From: Bathymodiolus brooksi
Taxonomy: Eukaryota > Mollusca > Bivalvia > Mytilida > Modiolidae
NCBI GenBank assembly: GCA_963680875.1
Contig: OY804579.1
Coordinates: 18,957,804 to 19,021,803 of the forward strand
Length of the DNA: 64,000 bases
Reading direction: 5' to 3'
Under the pieces are notes generated by a model. That model was given only the letters and a program-made list of their open reading frames with translations. It was not told the origin of the DNA and did no database searches. A program made the translations under genes and the position numbers. Below are positions 1 to 11,340 of this stretch, piece by piece; positions within the stretch are counted from its first letter, which is position 1; every line of letters starts with the position of its first letter.

Positions 1-1425
1 AAAACAAAATAATTTAACAAATTTTCTGTACCCTAACTTCTGCTGTGTGAACAGAAGCCATACTACTGGTAGATATTGGTTTTGATGGTATGTTTTCCTT
101 TCCACTAGTAAAGCCTAATGATCTCTTTGCCTTGGAGGAAGACTTTGTTTCAACTTGTTGTCTTGCAACCACAACTAGAGTCAGAGTGGATAAAATAATT
201 AAAAGAACAAAAATATAACAATCTACTGTACAGTACTACTAGCAGTAGCTGTGGGCATGTAGCCCAAATAGTCATTTATTTACTCTTTTTTATGGTCACA
301 ATTAACAGAAAGTAAATAATCAGACATTTGAGAAACATTTTTGCAGCTCTGTACTACCTGCACAAGATAATTAAAATGAATGAATACATGAATTGCACAT
401 TGAAAATATCTGCATAAATGTTAATCCATGAAAAATAGAACATGTTCATACATTACATACATGTATACTTCCAATTCTATTTTCTATACTAAACTGTTGC
501 AATAAGGACGTCAGGTACAATTTGTATTGAACATACAATGTACATGTACATGTATACACACACAACTTGTGACAAATAAAATTATTTCATTAAGGAATAA
601 AAAATAATTTTCTTACCAGGAGGGACAACATGTACTTTGGTAACAGGAATCAGAATGTCTGTACATGTACTACTATAGCTACTAGTAGCTGTTATAGGCT
701 GTCCTGTGGTTGCTGCCTGTACAATTCCATCAAATGTTGCAAGTTGCATGGGTTGCTTTGGTATGAGATTTGTTGTAATTCCAGGAAAAACACGGATTTC
801 TTTTGATGGGGGTAAACTCACACCAGGAGATCTCAACAGTCTTTTCTGTGTTACTCTCCGTGTGCTTTTGCTAGATGGTGTCAACATTAATGTATGTACT
901 TTTCTCCACGATTCTATAATTTGTTTTTTCAGGTTTTCCTTTTGGTTTTCTAATTTTATTACACTCTCGACGTGTCTGTAGCACTTAATACACACTCCGT
1001 TAGTTGTTCCATCTTCCGGGAGCACGAACTGTTCTATAACACGCTGTATCATCACCACTCTTTCATGTGACAGTCGCAATTTTGTTTTCATCAATTGTTT
1101 ACAATAAATTTAAACACCCTCGGGTGTTATTTCTGTTTGAATGAACGATAGACCACATAATACACATATATTACTTCTTACATATTTCTTTCTTGGTGTA
1201 TCAGAGGCCGCTGATTGCATGTTTTTTTATATTTAATTTCTTCAAGCGAAAAACATGGTAGCAGACATTTTTTTTCTCACAATTCGGAGTCTATCGGGTA
1301 CGTTCGAAAATGCATGTCCTTGTCTAACTCGAATAATACTGCGCCCTCTATCGGCAAGTTATCTTCATGGATTTGTAGAAGAATCGTTGATTGGTCAGTG
1401 CGTAGAGCTAATTTTAATTAGATTG
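1..1425. mobile_element. AcademH-type transposon, right end (copy A)
   Basis: This is the same right-hand part of the element as at 42206-43780. It ends at the terminus AATTAGATTG (1425), followed by the 9-bp target duplication AGCTTACAC (1426-1434). The rest of the element lies before the window. The terminal inverted repeat is truncated: only about 28 bp remain (1398-1425), where copy B keeps more than 110 bp. The deletion joins directly to the transposase 5' region at about 1398. This end may therefore be transposition-defective although the coding exons next to it are less damaged than in copy B. Confidence 0.8.
32..1094 (-). CDS. DUF6589-type transposase, exons 1-2 (copy A, partial)
   Basis: Two 5' exons of the transposase described in full at 33693-43304. 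Exon 1 is 1094-617 and starts with two adjacent Met codons, MMKTK. It carries a C-x2-C pair in GVCIKCYRHVESV followed by a predicted coiled coil rich in K, E and Q, then a basic Ser/Pro-rich segment. Exon 2 is 174-32 (donor gtacag, acceptor ctctag). The exon 1 donor gtaag at 616-612 leaves phase 1 and exon 2 resumes in frame, giving 207 continuous codons. Unlike copy B, exon 1 has no frameshift. Later exons lie beyond the left edge. The N-terminal C-x2-C plus coiled-coil layout resembles DNA-binding or dimerisation heads of related transposases; that role is inference. Confidence 0.72.
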
Positions 1426-1590
1426 AGCTTACACCAACTTGAACTTTTACAGTGAATTTTCTTTTTCTTATAAGATAAAATAATACTACAAAATTCTTGT
1501 ATTTTTCAGAATCAGTACTGATTAATTTTCAGCTCAAACACCCCGAGCAAATGAAGCATTTGTAGGTAAGCATAGCATAACATGGAGATG

Positions 1591-1797
1591 GATTTATGGT
1601 GTTTAACGCCATTTTCAACAATATCGTGGCAGTCAGTTTTATTGATGGAGGAAGTTGCAAGTCACTGACAAACTTTATCACATAATGTTGTATCGCCTGA
1701 GTGGGACTCGATCTCACAACATTAGTGGTAATAGGTACTGATTGCATTGGAAGTTGCAAATCCAACTACTATGTGATCAACACCACGACGGCCCCTC
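1591..1797 (-). repeat. tRNA-derived SINE, family 1 (copy A)
   Basis: On the minus strand it starts in a tRNA-like head (GGGGCCGTCGTGG) with a degenerate B box and ends in the tail AAATGGCGTTAAACACC. The same module recurs at 12955-13200, 21310-21550, 21829-22085, 36659-36880, 37882-38115 and 43951-44160, with fragments elsewhere. It resembles mollusc V-SINE-like families; the exact family is not assigned. Confidence 0.7.
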
Positions 1798-2405
1798 CAC
1801 AACATGTAGATATTAGTAGGTTGATTATTAATAGAGAGAAAAGAACACCATACGTTGATAACACATTTATAGAAATTGTTTAGAGATAAAATCAACATCG
1901 GTCGAATTCCGTTATTAGGATGACTTAAATAGAGCCTATCAAAGGATTCCGACCCCTCCCTCCCCCTCAGGTCTCGGGTTTTGACCCAAAACCAGCACAT
2001 TTAAAGGCACAACTTTAATTTCGAGAGTTAACTAGAGACAAACCCTGGCACATTCTAGACTTGCAAATGATATAAGCGACCAAATCCTCATACACTAAGG
2101 TTTATTAGAGATCAACTTGAACTACCACTAAAACACTTTTCTGGTCCTCTGAAATATGCTTGACATGTAAATTTCGAAAAATAAAATTAGATATACATTG
2201 TGTATAATCGTTCTTTCAAAGTAAATTCCTAAAAAAAAATAACTTGGGGTCCAATATTACCGAGGCAGAGGGTCTGGCGTGCGCAGTAGCTATTCAGCAA
2301 AGAGTTTAATATGTTACAGTGTATTTTGTATTAGAATAAATTGTTCATCTATATAAGAAATATCAACGGACCTACAACCGTCCATTATGTAACACCAGAT
2401 GTAAG

Positions 2406-2590
2406 CAGGGGTGGGTCCAGGGGGGCGCACCCGGCGCGCGCCCCCCTAAAATTAGAAAAAATATGATTTTTGGCGTAAAATCGTGGTTTTTCACACGAAA
2501 TACCCCAAAAATTTTCACGCCTCCCTCCGCTCGGCGCAATTTTTTTAAGTGTGCCCCCCCCCCTAACTTTAAATCCTGGATCCACCCCTG
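2406..2590. mobile_element. Short TIR element (MITE), 185 bp, copy A
   Basis: Bounded by CAGGGGTGGGTCCAGG on the left and its inverted form CCTGGATCCACCCCTG on the right. The interior has a GC-rich block (ACCCGGCGCGCGCC) and a C-run. No clear target duplication is visible. Open frames through it are by-products of composition. The copy at 44771-44982 is longer by tandem expansion of the CGGCGCGCGCCCC unit. Confidence 0.65.
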
Positions 2591-2879
2591 GCTATGGAAT
2601 ATTGGAATCAAATTACATACAAATATGATTCTTCCATTATCACTGAGCAAGCCAGAATTCGACAAATAGAGAAATGAAATGGCTAATTTTTGTTGTTGAT
2701 TTTTTACTGAGTGTCTCAATGGGAACTACGCCACTGTTTCGATAATATCATGTCAATTATAATGAAAGTTTCCTACATGAAGAGTAATAATTTATAATAG
2801 ATCGAAGACTATAATTTGGTATTAATTGTTTCTCCGCTTATCGCGCAGCATTATGAAGATAGAGCAAATAATGGTTAGC

Positions 2880-3090
2880 CTGGAGTCAGAATGTGTCAGA
2901 GTGGAGCCACATGTCTATCCGCAGACTATTTCAGTGAGCTAGCATTGTAAAAATCCAACTCAGAGTGTTGGTCTAGTACAAAGCGGACCTCATCATCATT
3001 TCATTGAAAATTCAGTTGTTGTCACCATGATATAACTGAACAATTGTTGAGTTGGCGCTAAACAACAATCACTCGCTCACTCACTCCGAT
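2880..3090 (+). repeat. SINE family 2, 3' part (copy A)
   Basis: Ends in the tail TGAGTTGGCGCTAAACAAC followed by ATCACTCGCTCACTCACTC. A fuller relative with a tRNA-like head lies on the minus strand at 35705-36050, and a tail fragment at about 11535-11605. The same sequence recurs at 58330-58540 in copy B. Confidence 0.55.
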
Positions 3091-3193
3091 CTAAATGAAC
3101 CTGAATTCTTGGTAAATCAATGTAATATCGTTGTCAATAAATAATTGTGTATTAATAACAGTAATTTACTTTGTTTACTTTATTCTTCTTCAG

Positions 3194-3399
3194 ACTTGAA
3201 TTCAACACCACAAAGCTCAACATCGTACATGGTATGTATTACCAATGTCATACTGACACAGAGTCAACACAATAACGACCATAATTCACATTTACAAGTG
3301 AGACATACGGAAACAATACAGATCCATTTAGACAAAGTACACAATTTACCGCGAACAGAGAATCAAAAACACACACACATTCGACAGCTGAACAAAATG
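3194..3399 (+). CDS. Candidate host exon (DLNSTPQSS...), copy A
   Basis: A strong acceptor (tattcttcttcag) opens a frame beginning (G)AC TTG AAT, read as DLNSTPQSSTSYM. Two ends are possible: the donor gtatgt directly after 3231 (38-nt exon), or continued reading to a donor gtaagt at 3400, which gives a hydrophilic His/Asn/Gln-rich segment. In copy B the longer frame is broken by a 1-bp deletion but the short 38-nt form is unchanged, so the short exon is favoured. It enters in phase 1, compatible with the 27-nt microexons at 55249, 56366 and 57484 upstream of the copy B version. No family is recognised. It could be a chance exon; transcript data would decide. Confidence 0.35.
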
Positions 3400-3568
3400 T
3401 AAGTGATAAATGTATTGATTGTAATGAATATCACCAGCAGCTTCTTTAAAAATCTGAACCGCATTGTGTGGATTCGAGACCCGATCTGGTCAAATCAAAG
3501 TATAAAATTGGCATATCCTGCTTCTTTGCGAAGTAAGTAGCATTCAAGAGAAATGTCAAAACATATCC

Positions 3569-3670
3569 ACGATAGTATATGGGGGTTTGATAACGTGACG
3601 TCAGTGATGTCAAATCATTATCAACGATAGTATTTAGGGGTTTTGGTAACGTGACGTCGGTGATGTCAAG
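3569..3670 (+). repeat. 56-bp tandem pair with CRE-like site
   Basis: Two adjacent units share ACGATAGTAT, a G-run and AACGTGACGTC. The first holds the full CRE palindrome TGACGTCA at 3596-3603; the second has it mutated to TGACGTCG. The pair is conserved in copy B at about 59060-59160. Whether any CREB/ATF-type protein binds is unknown. Confidence 0.4.
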
Positions 3671-3879
3671 ATTGTTCGGAGTTCGGTAATTTTGTTATTA
3701 CCTTTATTAGAAAACAACGATATTATGTATTTATCCTGCAATCAGTACATTTGCTGTACAAACATGCTATAAAAATAAATTTTTGCTTTATTCGTAGTAT
3801 ACAAATAACTGTTTAAGCCCACGAATAACTTTTTAAACCTACGAATAACTTTTTAAGCCCTGTCTACATGTATATATTT

Positions 3880-4300
3880 CGGAACTACTTTTTTATGTTT
3901 CTGCTCTCCTGTGTATTCCACTCTAAACATCCATCGCAAACTATGGATGCATAAAGATGAACATCAATTTTACAGACTGAACAGTTACATTCGGCTGTTT
4001 CTTTTGTTTTACTAATTTTGTTTGTTAGACATTTCCATCCATCAATCGTGAATTTTTTTATTTATTCTGTTTAAGTTAATGTTTTCATCTAAAATCTTTG
4101 TTGGCAAGTCTACAACCAAATCATTGTTTGTAATTGTTTGCTTCGTCTTCGTTGACTCAATTTTGCAACTACTCCTTCTGTACATTTGTATAAATTTTAC
4201 ATTGGATAATGTTTAAGTTGGCTCTCAAATTCCTTAAATGACTTAAACTTTTGTCCAACTTCAACATTGAAGGAATAGACTCCCTCATTCGCGTCCATTT
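3880..4300 (-). pseudogene. Decayed transposon-type zinc-finger gene fragment (copy A)
   Basis: Reading the minus strand from ATG at 4298 gives MDANEGVYSFNVEVGQKF and then KSFKEFESQLKHY before the frame breaks. Further on, a shifted frame gives a Cys-rich stretch (ECNCSVCKID..YASIVCDGCLEWN). The first part resembles the N-terminus of SWIM/MULE-type transposon proteins and the second a PHD-like finger with C-x-C-x2-C and C-x2-C spacing. Copy B at 59380-59780 keeps about 42 bp more of the finger (WNNLKCVGLKVPP) that copy A has lost. No intact gene remains. The family assignment is inference from motif shape; a host zinc-finger pseudogene is the alternative. Confidence 0.35.
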
Positions 4301-5783
4301 TAAGATTCCCAAATGAACTACATGTCTTGATAACATACACGGTGAGCTCTTTTCAGCGCATTTGGCCATATTTTTTAGCAAACAAATATAGACAAATTAA
4401 ATTCAGAATGAAAGTTTATAATAAAATTGGTACCTATAACAAATAAATCAACAACAATAAATAAGATTTAATATTTTATTTACATACAACTATTTCGGGT
4501 AATAATAAGACCAGGTAATTCTAACAAATAAAATTACGATTACCCAATTTTTTTCCGTGAAATAGGTTCCTGAACCGGAATTGCATTCCGATACTTAGTC
4601 TTTCAGGTAATCCTAATTTTTCATTATTATTACCCAATCCAGGTAAATCCGGGTAATCGTAGCCAGTGCCTATTTATATTCTGAATTATATATGACACCA
4701 CAAAATATCTATATTGGTTTTAACCATTTGGAATAATTGTATTTAGTCAATCCCTCCAATGATTTTTATCTTTCTATAAAACATTTTTTTCTTTTGCGAA
4801 GTTTGCATGAGTTGTCAGTTGAAACTAGTGTTTTATCTGCTGGAATTCTACTGCTGATCAGGATTACATTTTCTATTTTGTGCAATTACATTTAAAACTG
4901 TGATTCACATACTCCCTGGCCTGTATGCTACCACTGATAGTTCTTGAAAATTTTCCTTTGTTTAATCAGATCTTTATAAAGCTTTCATAGGTTTGTATGC
5001 AATTAATTCTTTCATATATATAGTCTTTGCACTTATTTCAAACATCACATGTACTGTTAGAACTCAACCATTCATCTGAAAGACATTAATATAGCATGGA
5101 TTATAATTAAAATGCATGTTATTATATATTTACTAATAAAATAACAAGAAAAAAAGAACAAAATGCAGACTAAATTAACAATGTTTGAATATTTGTTTGC
5201 TTCAAGCTTTCATAATGCATTTTTGTATGATCTGACTCAAAAAATATATTCGCACATTACTCCAACAGCCAACATTATCATGTAAATATTGTTCATTCCA
5301 GAAAAATGAATCCTTCACTCTAATATTTTTCACACCACAACACTTATGCAATAAACCTATCTCCATAATATTCTTGGTTCCTTATGTAATTTACCAATCA
5401 GTGAATCATGGATAGCAAATTTGATATGAAGAAAATAGTTGGCGGTGAAGCTAAGCATAATCCTCTGGATTCTACATAGACTTCAATGCATATTGATTCA
5501 TTTCATTTACAAACAGAAGTTAAATATAGTAATTAAAATAATATCTGGTGCTTGTTGACACTAAATCAGATCTCTATTTTAATTTTCTTCAATTTATTTA
5601 TGAAAGTTTTATTTTATTTAAACAACATTATTAAGAACAAACTGGTGGAACGTGCTAATCTGGGGTCATGGGTCACTGTAATCGGGCGGCTGTATCGAGA
5701 AACAGATACGGTGTTGAACAAACTGTTGATACTCATAAAATATTGATAAATGCAATACAATTTTATGTTTGTCTTCAAGAAAT

Positions 5784-5872
5784 ATGATAGACAAAACCAT
5801 GTGTGAAGTTTTAGGACGAAGTATCTCAGATTTCTATGTAAATTTACGAGTTGAAGTGGGGAAACACCCACA
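5784..5872 (+). CDS. Weak candidate exon
   Basis: An open frame from ATG at 5784 encodes MIDKTMCEVLGRSISDF and continues to KHPQ, ending at a plausible donor (CAG|gtaatt) at 5873. A possible acceptor (tttgtcttcaag) lies just before. The stretch is the same in copy B at about 61262-61350. No family is recognised. The composition is more protein-like than neighbouring frames, but conservation between two recent duplicates is not evidence of function. Confidence 0.2.
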
Positions 5873-6476
5873 GGTAATTTTAGCGATGTATTTTTATCTT
5901 GGACAAGAATAATGAGCGTCCTGATTGGATGACCGATTTAAAACACACTGACTCCGCATGGTAAAAATATGCATGTAAAAGAAATCTATGTTATATTTAT
6001 TCGTTTGTTTGATTCTGGAATATTGTTGATCATTAAACGGGAAAAGGGGGGGGGGGTGAATTTTACAGTTAAATAAATGTTATGTTTCGACAGTTTAAAG
6101 AGAAAAATAAAAAATTGCTGCGACTAAAGCTTAAATCAGCATTAAAAATTGAACAAATATCAGTGGTTTTGTAAATGAGATTTATTTTAAATAGAAAATC
6201 TGAATTTATTATTAATGATACAATTTTATATCCCTTGGTATGGGGAGGGGGCTATGATGAAAATTTGAAATAAAAACACAGGACCGGACTTTAAGCAAAA
6301 ATGATAATCAAGGATTAGTTTTGTATTAAAAAAATCCAGGACCCCTGTGTCCATGATTTTTTTTTTTTTTTTTTAAAGTTAATAATATGAAATATTGACA
6401 TCCACACTTGCCTTTTGGACAGTACATTTCTGTGTCAACACTTGTTTATTCTATAAAAATAAATTCCAATTTTCCA

Positions 6477-8096
6477 TTAGTTCGAAGGTCCGTTTGTCCG
6501 AACTTTTTAAGGTTCGTTAGTCTTGTTTTCCGACCAAAGGATTGGGTATCGAACAGTGTTGAATTGATTTAATATTCAGTCCTTTATCAAATAAGTAAGA
6601 GAAGCAAGATACTCATATTCACATCCTGTCTAAGCAGTGGCCTATCCAGGTGGGTTGTAGGCTGTACGCCCGTCTTTTGCTAGCAAAAAGAAATGTGTAA
6701 TCGGCAAATATAGGTAAAACTTAAAACATTTTGTAGAAAACACGCCAAAAATTGCAACAAACCCCTGTTTTGTAATTATGGATCCAAGCGTGCTAAGTCT
6801 AAAAAAAAAGAGGAAAAAAAAACGGCGTCGTCTCTGAAATATATGGAAATCATTCCAATGAAGTAAACCTTCCACTAAAACTCTGATCTTAACTAAATAT
6901 GTTTAAGCTTAAAACTTAAAAGATATTTATATATTAAAACTTAAAAGATATCTAAATATTAGATTATTTTTAAGACCCGTTGTTGATCCAATTAACAACT
7001 GGGATTTTTTTGCTTAACAAACACTTCAGAATAATAATACGTTTATTCAATGCACAATTTTACCCCGAAGGGTTGAAGGCATATACAAATTAAACAACGT
7101 ACACAAGTCAAATAGACAAAGACATAGTAACAACATACAAATAAAATGAAAACAAATTCAGACTTGTCATTTACTCTTTACGAAATACTGAAAGAGTCCC
7201 TTTTGGTACAATACAAAAGAGACGATCTCTGAGAAAGGGATTAGAAAACATAAAAGCACATATGAAATTAAGTTTTGTGAGGGACAAGTACATTCCATTA
7301 AAAAGAGAATACATAAAATCATTAAACGGACGTTCTAATGTACAACTGATGGTTGCAAAATACGGAGTGTAACCTCAAATATATACCAATTATTATGGAA
7401 TATTAAAAACTCCAATCAACTACCGCAACAACTTAAGCATACGCGTACCAAATTCTACATCTATGTAATTCCAGAATACCGTGCTCCATGGCTCGAAATA
7501 TACAAGTACACAAAATGTACCCTTTACCAGATACGTGTACCTGATGGGGGGTGGGGGGGGGGGGGGTTGTCTCCTTAGATGTTTTAACCAAGTGGTATAC
7601 TGTAGAGGAATAAACAGTCTGATGTTAGTGTAGAAATTCCAAAGATTGGTACTTGCACAATGTAGGCATACACGCATCAGAAACAAAAAAATAATATAAT
7701 ATCATAAAAGATCATCTAACAAATGTGTTATGCATATTACATGTAGGAAACAACGTACGGGTTAAACTAGAAAATAAAATCATTATTTCCTGCATTTTCG
7801 GTACTTTGTTGTTTTATACCTTAATTTCTAGTATCACTACTTTAAGATACATGTTTGTAGAAGGACGGAAGGACGGACGGACGAACGCAGGCCATTACTT
7901 TGTCACTCCGTCGCTTTGCGACGGGAGACAAAAAGGGTGTACGGGTTGAATATATACGTTTATTAAAACCAGAAATAACAGAGTTCAAACGTATGGGTGG
8001 CCGACATTAGGACAAACGGACCTTCGGACTAACAGACCTTCGGACAAACGAACCTTCGGACTAATGGACCTTCGGACCAATGAACCTTCGGACTAT
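6477..8096. mobile_element. Putative 1.6-kb non-autonomous TIR element (copy A)
   Basis: The left end carries TTCGAAGGTCCGTTTGTCC and the right end several tandem, inverted forms of the same word (ACCTTCGGACTAA-like units at 7990-8095). Between them are simple sequence, a poly-G run near 7547 and the mollusc word GTCACTCCGTCGCTTTGCG. No coding capacity is visible. No target duplication could be fixed because the right end is a tandem array. The same element occurs in copy B (about 61951-63527). Confidence 0.4.
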
Positions 8097-8312
8097 CGCC
8101 ACGGAACCTGTCAACACACTGAATCAGTGAATGTGTACACACATGATACTGTATATATCCCAATAACCGAGCATTTGACAGCGTTTGTAAATATATTTCT
8201 GTGAATCAGTTCAGTTTGTTGAAATGAATGATTAATCTTTCTGTTTTCCCTACTGTGCCTAGTTTACTTAAACCTTGCTCGAATCGTCGATGTGTACCTG
8301 TTGCCTTCACAT

Positions 8313-11300
8313 GTTTACAATAGGAGGAGTAAAAGATGACATGAAAGAATATAGTGATCAATTCTTGAAAAGTAACCCACAAAACAACACGGTAGAGGAA
8401 AACTGGACAAACTTTAAAGAGACACTTATTGAAGTCATGAAAAAACATATTCCCCAGAAAAAGATCTCATCTAGGTGGAATCTTTCCTAGATAACAACGG
8501 AAATAAAAAGGTTAAATAAGAAAAAGAAAAATGGTCACTCTTGGAGACGATATCTAAAACTCAATCAACTAGCAAAGAACTTTTTAGAAACACCACATCG
8601 AAAGTATGTTGATAACATATTGAATACTGACATTAAGGAAAACCCTAAACGATTTCATGGTTACATCAAACATAAAAAATCAGGCACTAGTAATATCCCA
8701 GTGCTAAAGCCACATACCAACATATTAAGTCAACCAAGAGAAAAAGCTGAAGCTCTAAGCAACCAATACACATCAGTTTTTACTAAAGAACCAACAGGAA
8801 ATTTACCAAACATTGAAGGTAAACCAGAAACACCCATGTCAGACTTTGAATTCACCTCCAATGGAATTGTAAAATTGCTCTCGGACTTAAGCCCATCAAA
8901 GGCCAGTGGGCAAGACTTACTTCCGACTAGGATCCTTAAACTCGTTGCCAGTGAGATAGAACCTGTGTTAAGTGTAATATTCCAGCAATCATATGACACA
9001 GGAACCGTACCAACTGATTGGACACAGGCAAGCATAACAACAGTATTTAAGAAAGGAGATAAGACCAAACCGTCTAATTTATAGACCTTTATCTTTGCCC
9101 TGTATTCTATGCAAAACAATGGAACATGTACTATTTAGCCAAATCATGAAACACCTAGACCAAAAGAACATATTAGTAAAATTTCAACATGGCTTTAGAG
9201 CAAACCACTCTTGTGAAACCCAACTCCTGAACACAGTAAAGGACCTATCCAGACGACTCGATATGCGCACAACTGACTTGCTCATCCTTGATTTTAGCCA
9301 AGCTTTCGACACTGTTCCACACAGACGCTTTCTCAGTAAATTAAACCATTATGGTATGGGTGGAAAGACCAACAAAAGAACCGAATCATGGCTTTGCCAT
9401 CGCAACCAAAAAGTAGTCCTGGATGGTTCATCTTCACCAGATTCTCCGGTGCTGTCTGGTGTACCACATGAAACTGTGCTCCTCGGGCCACTAATGTTCT
9501 TACTTTATGTGAACAATATTGGGGACAAACATCACCACGAAACAGCATTAAGCTATTTGCTGACGATTTCCATCTCTACCGTACTATCAAAAGTAGAGAG
9601 GATGAAGAACAACTACAAGCTGATCTAAACACGATGATAGAATGGTTCAATACTTGGTTAATGAGCTTCAATGCTGATAAATGCCACCTACTGAAAATAA
9701 AAAGACATAGAAACATCATATCACATCGAGGATAAGAGGCTGTCACAAGTTCCTAACCATCCATACTTGGGAGTAGAGTTAACTTCTGATCTAACCTGGA
9801 TAATGCACATCCGCAACATCACAGGCAAGGCTAATAAGATCTTAAACCTACCGCGAAGACATCTTTACAACTGTTCAACAGAAGTTAAAAGCAGGGCTTT
9901 TACATCATTAGTCCGACCACATTTAGAGTATGCGTCGTCTGTTTGGGACCCATACTTAAAACAAGACATCAACCAGCTTGAGAAGGCCCAGCGAAAAGAT
10001 GCCAGATTTGTATGTGGGAAATATCAGAATATAGAAAGCGTAACATCAATGCTTACAGAGCTAGACTGGTAACCCCTACAACAAAGAAGAAAAAACCGCA
10101 GATTGACCAATTTCTACAAAGCCATAAACCAACTTACACCAATTATAATTCCTGACTACGTCCAGACTCCAATACGTTTCACCAGAACTCATGATCAAGC
10201 ACTTATTCAGCTACTGGTAAGCTACGAGCAGTACAAGAACAGTTTTATTCAGCTACTGGTAAACTACGAGCAATACAAGAACAGTTTTATTCAGCTACTG
10301 GTAAACTACGAGCAGTACAAGAACAGTTTTATTCAGCTACTGGTAAACTACGAGCAGTACAAGAACAGTTTTATTCAGCTACTGGTAAACTACGAGCAGT
10401 ACAAGAACAGTTTTATTCAACTACTGGTAAACTACGAGCAATACAAGAGCAATTTTAGTCAGCTACCGACAAACTACGAGCAGTACAAGAACAGTTTTAT
10501 TCAGCTACTGGTAAACTAAGAGCAGTACAAGAACAGTTTTATTCAGCTACTGGTAAACTACGAGCAGTACAAGAACAGTTTTATTCAGCTACTGGTAAAC
10601 TACGAGCAGTACAAGAACAGTTTATTCAGCTACTGGTAAACTACGAGCAGTACAAGAACAGTTTTATTCAGCTACTGGTAAACTACGAGCAGTACAAGAA
10701 CAGTTTTATTCTACTACTGGTAAACTATGAGCAGTACAAGAACAGTTTTATTCAGCTACTGGTAAACTACGATCAGTACAAGAACAGTTTTGTTCAGCTA
10801 CTGGTAAGCTACGAGCAGTACAAGAACAGTTTTATTCAGCTACTGGTAAACTACGAGCAGTACAAGAACAGTTTTATTCAGCTACTGGTAAACTACGAGC
10901 AGTACAAGAACAGTTTTATTCAGCTACTGGTAAACTACGAGCAGTACAAGAACAGTTTTATTCAGCTACTGGTAAACTACGATCAGTACAAGAACAGTTT
11001 TATTCAGCTACTGGTAAACTACGAGCAGTACAAGAACAGTTTTATTCAGCTACTGGTAAACTAAGAGCAGTACAAGAACAGTTTTATTCAGCTACTGGTA
11101 AACTACGAGCAGTACAAGAACAGTTTTATTCCACGTACCATCAGAGACTGGAATTCATTACCACCCGAAATTGTACACGTCAAAACTGTAGACGAGTTCA
11201 GCTCCCGTCTACAACTTCTCACAGCCTAGATACTGCGGACCTTTTGTTTTTAATTGTAAATATGATCCATGGATCTTTTAACCGACACCACTTGATGATG

Positions 11301-11340
11301 TCACTTGCCTGTGATGAGTTTAGCAGTAAAGAAATAGAAT
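8313..11340 (+). pseudogene. 5'-truncated non-LTR retrotransposon (Jockey/CR1-like group), dead
   Basis: The remnant begins inside the linker between endonuclease and reverse transcriptase (GGVKDDMKEYSDQF at 8314). It runs through the RT fingers (LVKFQHGFRANHSCETQLL), motif A (LLILDFSQAFDTVPH), motif B (SGVPHETVLLGPL; the normal QG is lost), the catalytic FADD (LFADDFHLYR at about 9552), the thumb (RPHLEYASSVWDPY) and the C-terminal IRDWNSLPPEIV, stopping at 11229. Breaks: a TAG at 8488, a 1-bp insertion near 9083, a shift near 9530, another near 9735, and a TAA at about 10070. A 42-bp minisatellite has expanded within the C-terminal coding part (10204-11134). The short 3' UTR ends in AATAGAATAGAA. 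Copy B preserves its first 240 bp at 63760-64000, so insertion predates the duplication. The clade call is tentative. Confidence 0.82.
10204..11134 (+). repeat. 42-bp coding minisatellite, about 22 units
   Basis: Units begin TTATTCAGCTACTGG and encode 14 residues, IQLLVNYEQYKNSF, in the frame of the host LINE ORF. Units differ by few substitutions. One unit lost a T near 10620, and another has a TAA at 10517. In a typical element this segment would occur once, between the thumb and the IPRTIRDWNS motif, so the array is an in-frame amplification of a piece of the retrotransposon itself. Confidence 0.92.

Larger units (their letters stand above)
1..8651. repeat. Segmental duplication, copy A
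   Basis: This block reappears nearly base for base later in the window: 1-2736 matches 42206-45128 and 2735-8651 matches 58187-64000. Differences are scattered substitutions and small indels: a 5-bp insertion at about 42914 in copy B, a 47-bp loss near 3468 in copy A, a roughly 78-bp loss near 63845 in copy B, and one 13.06-kb block present only in copy B. The match ends at 64000 only because the window ends. It may be a genuine tandem duplication with a unit of about 42-55 kb, or two haplotypes assembled in series. Confidence 0.93.

Noticed and set aside
706..981. Plus-strand open frame (also 42835-43191)
   Set aside because: Antisense shadow of transposase exon 1, which has splice sites and matches the downstream exons in frame.
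1701..2000. Open frames on both strands (also 44065-44364)
   Set aside because: They run through SINE family 1; codons reflect the SINE, not a gene.
2372..2719. 115-codon minus-strand frame (also 44767-45111)
   Set aside because: Passes through the GC-rich MITE; length differs between copies because of repeat expansion.
10204..10519. Repeat protein of IQLLVNYEQYKNSF units
   Set aside because: Continuous with the dead LINE ORF on both sides and interrupted by a stop and a frameshift; not an independent gene.
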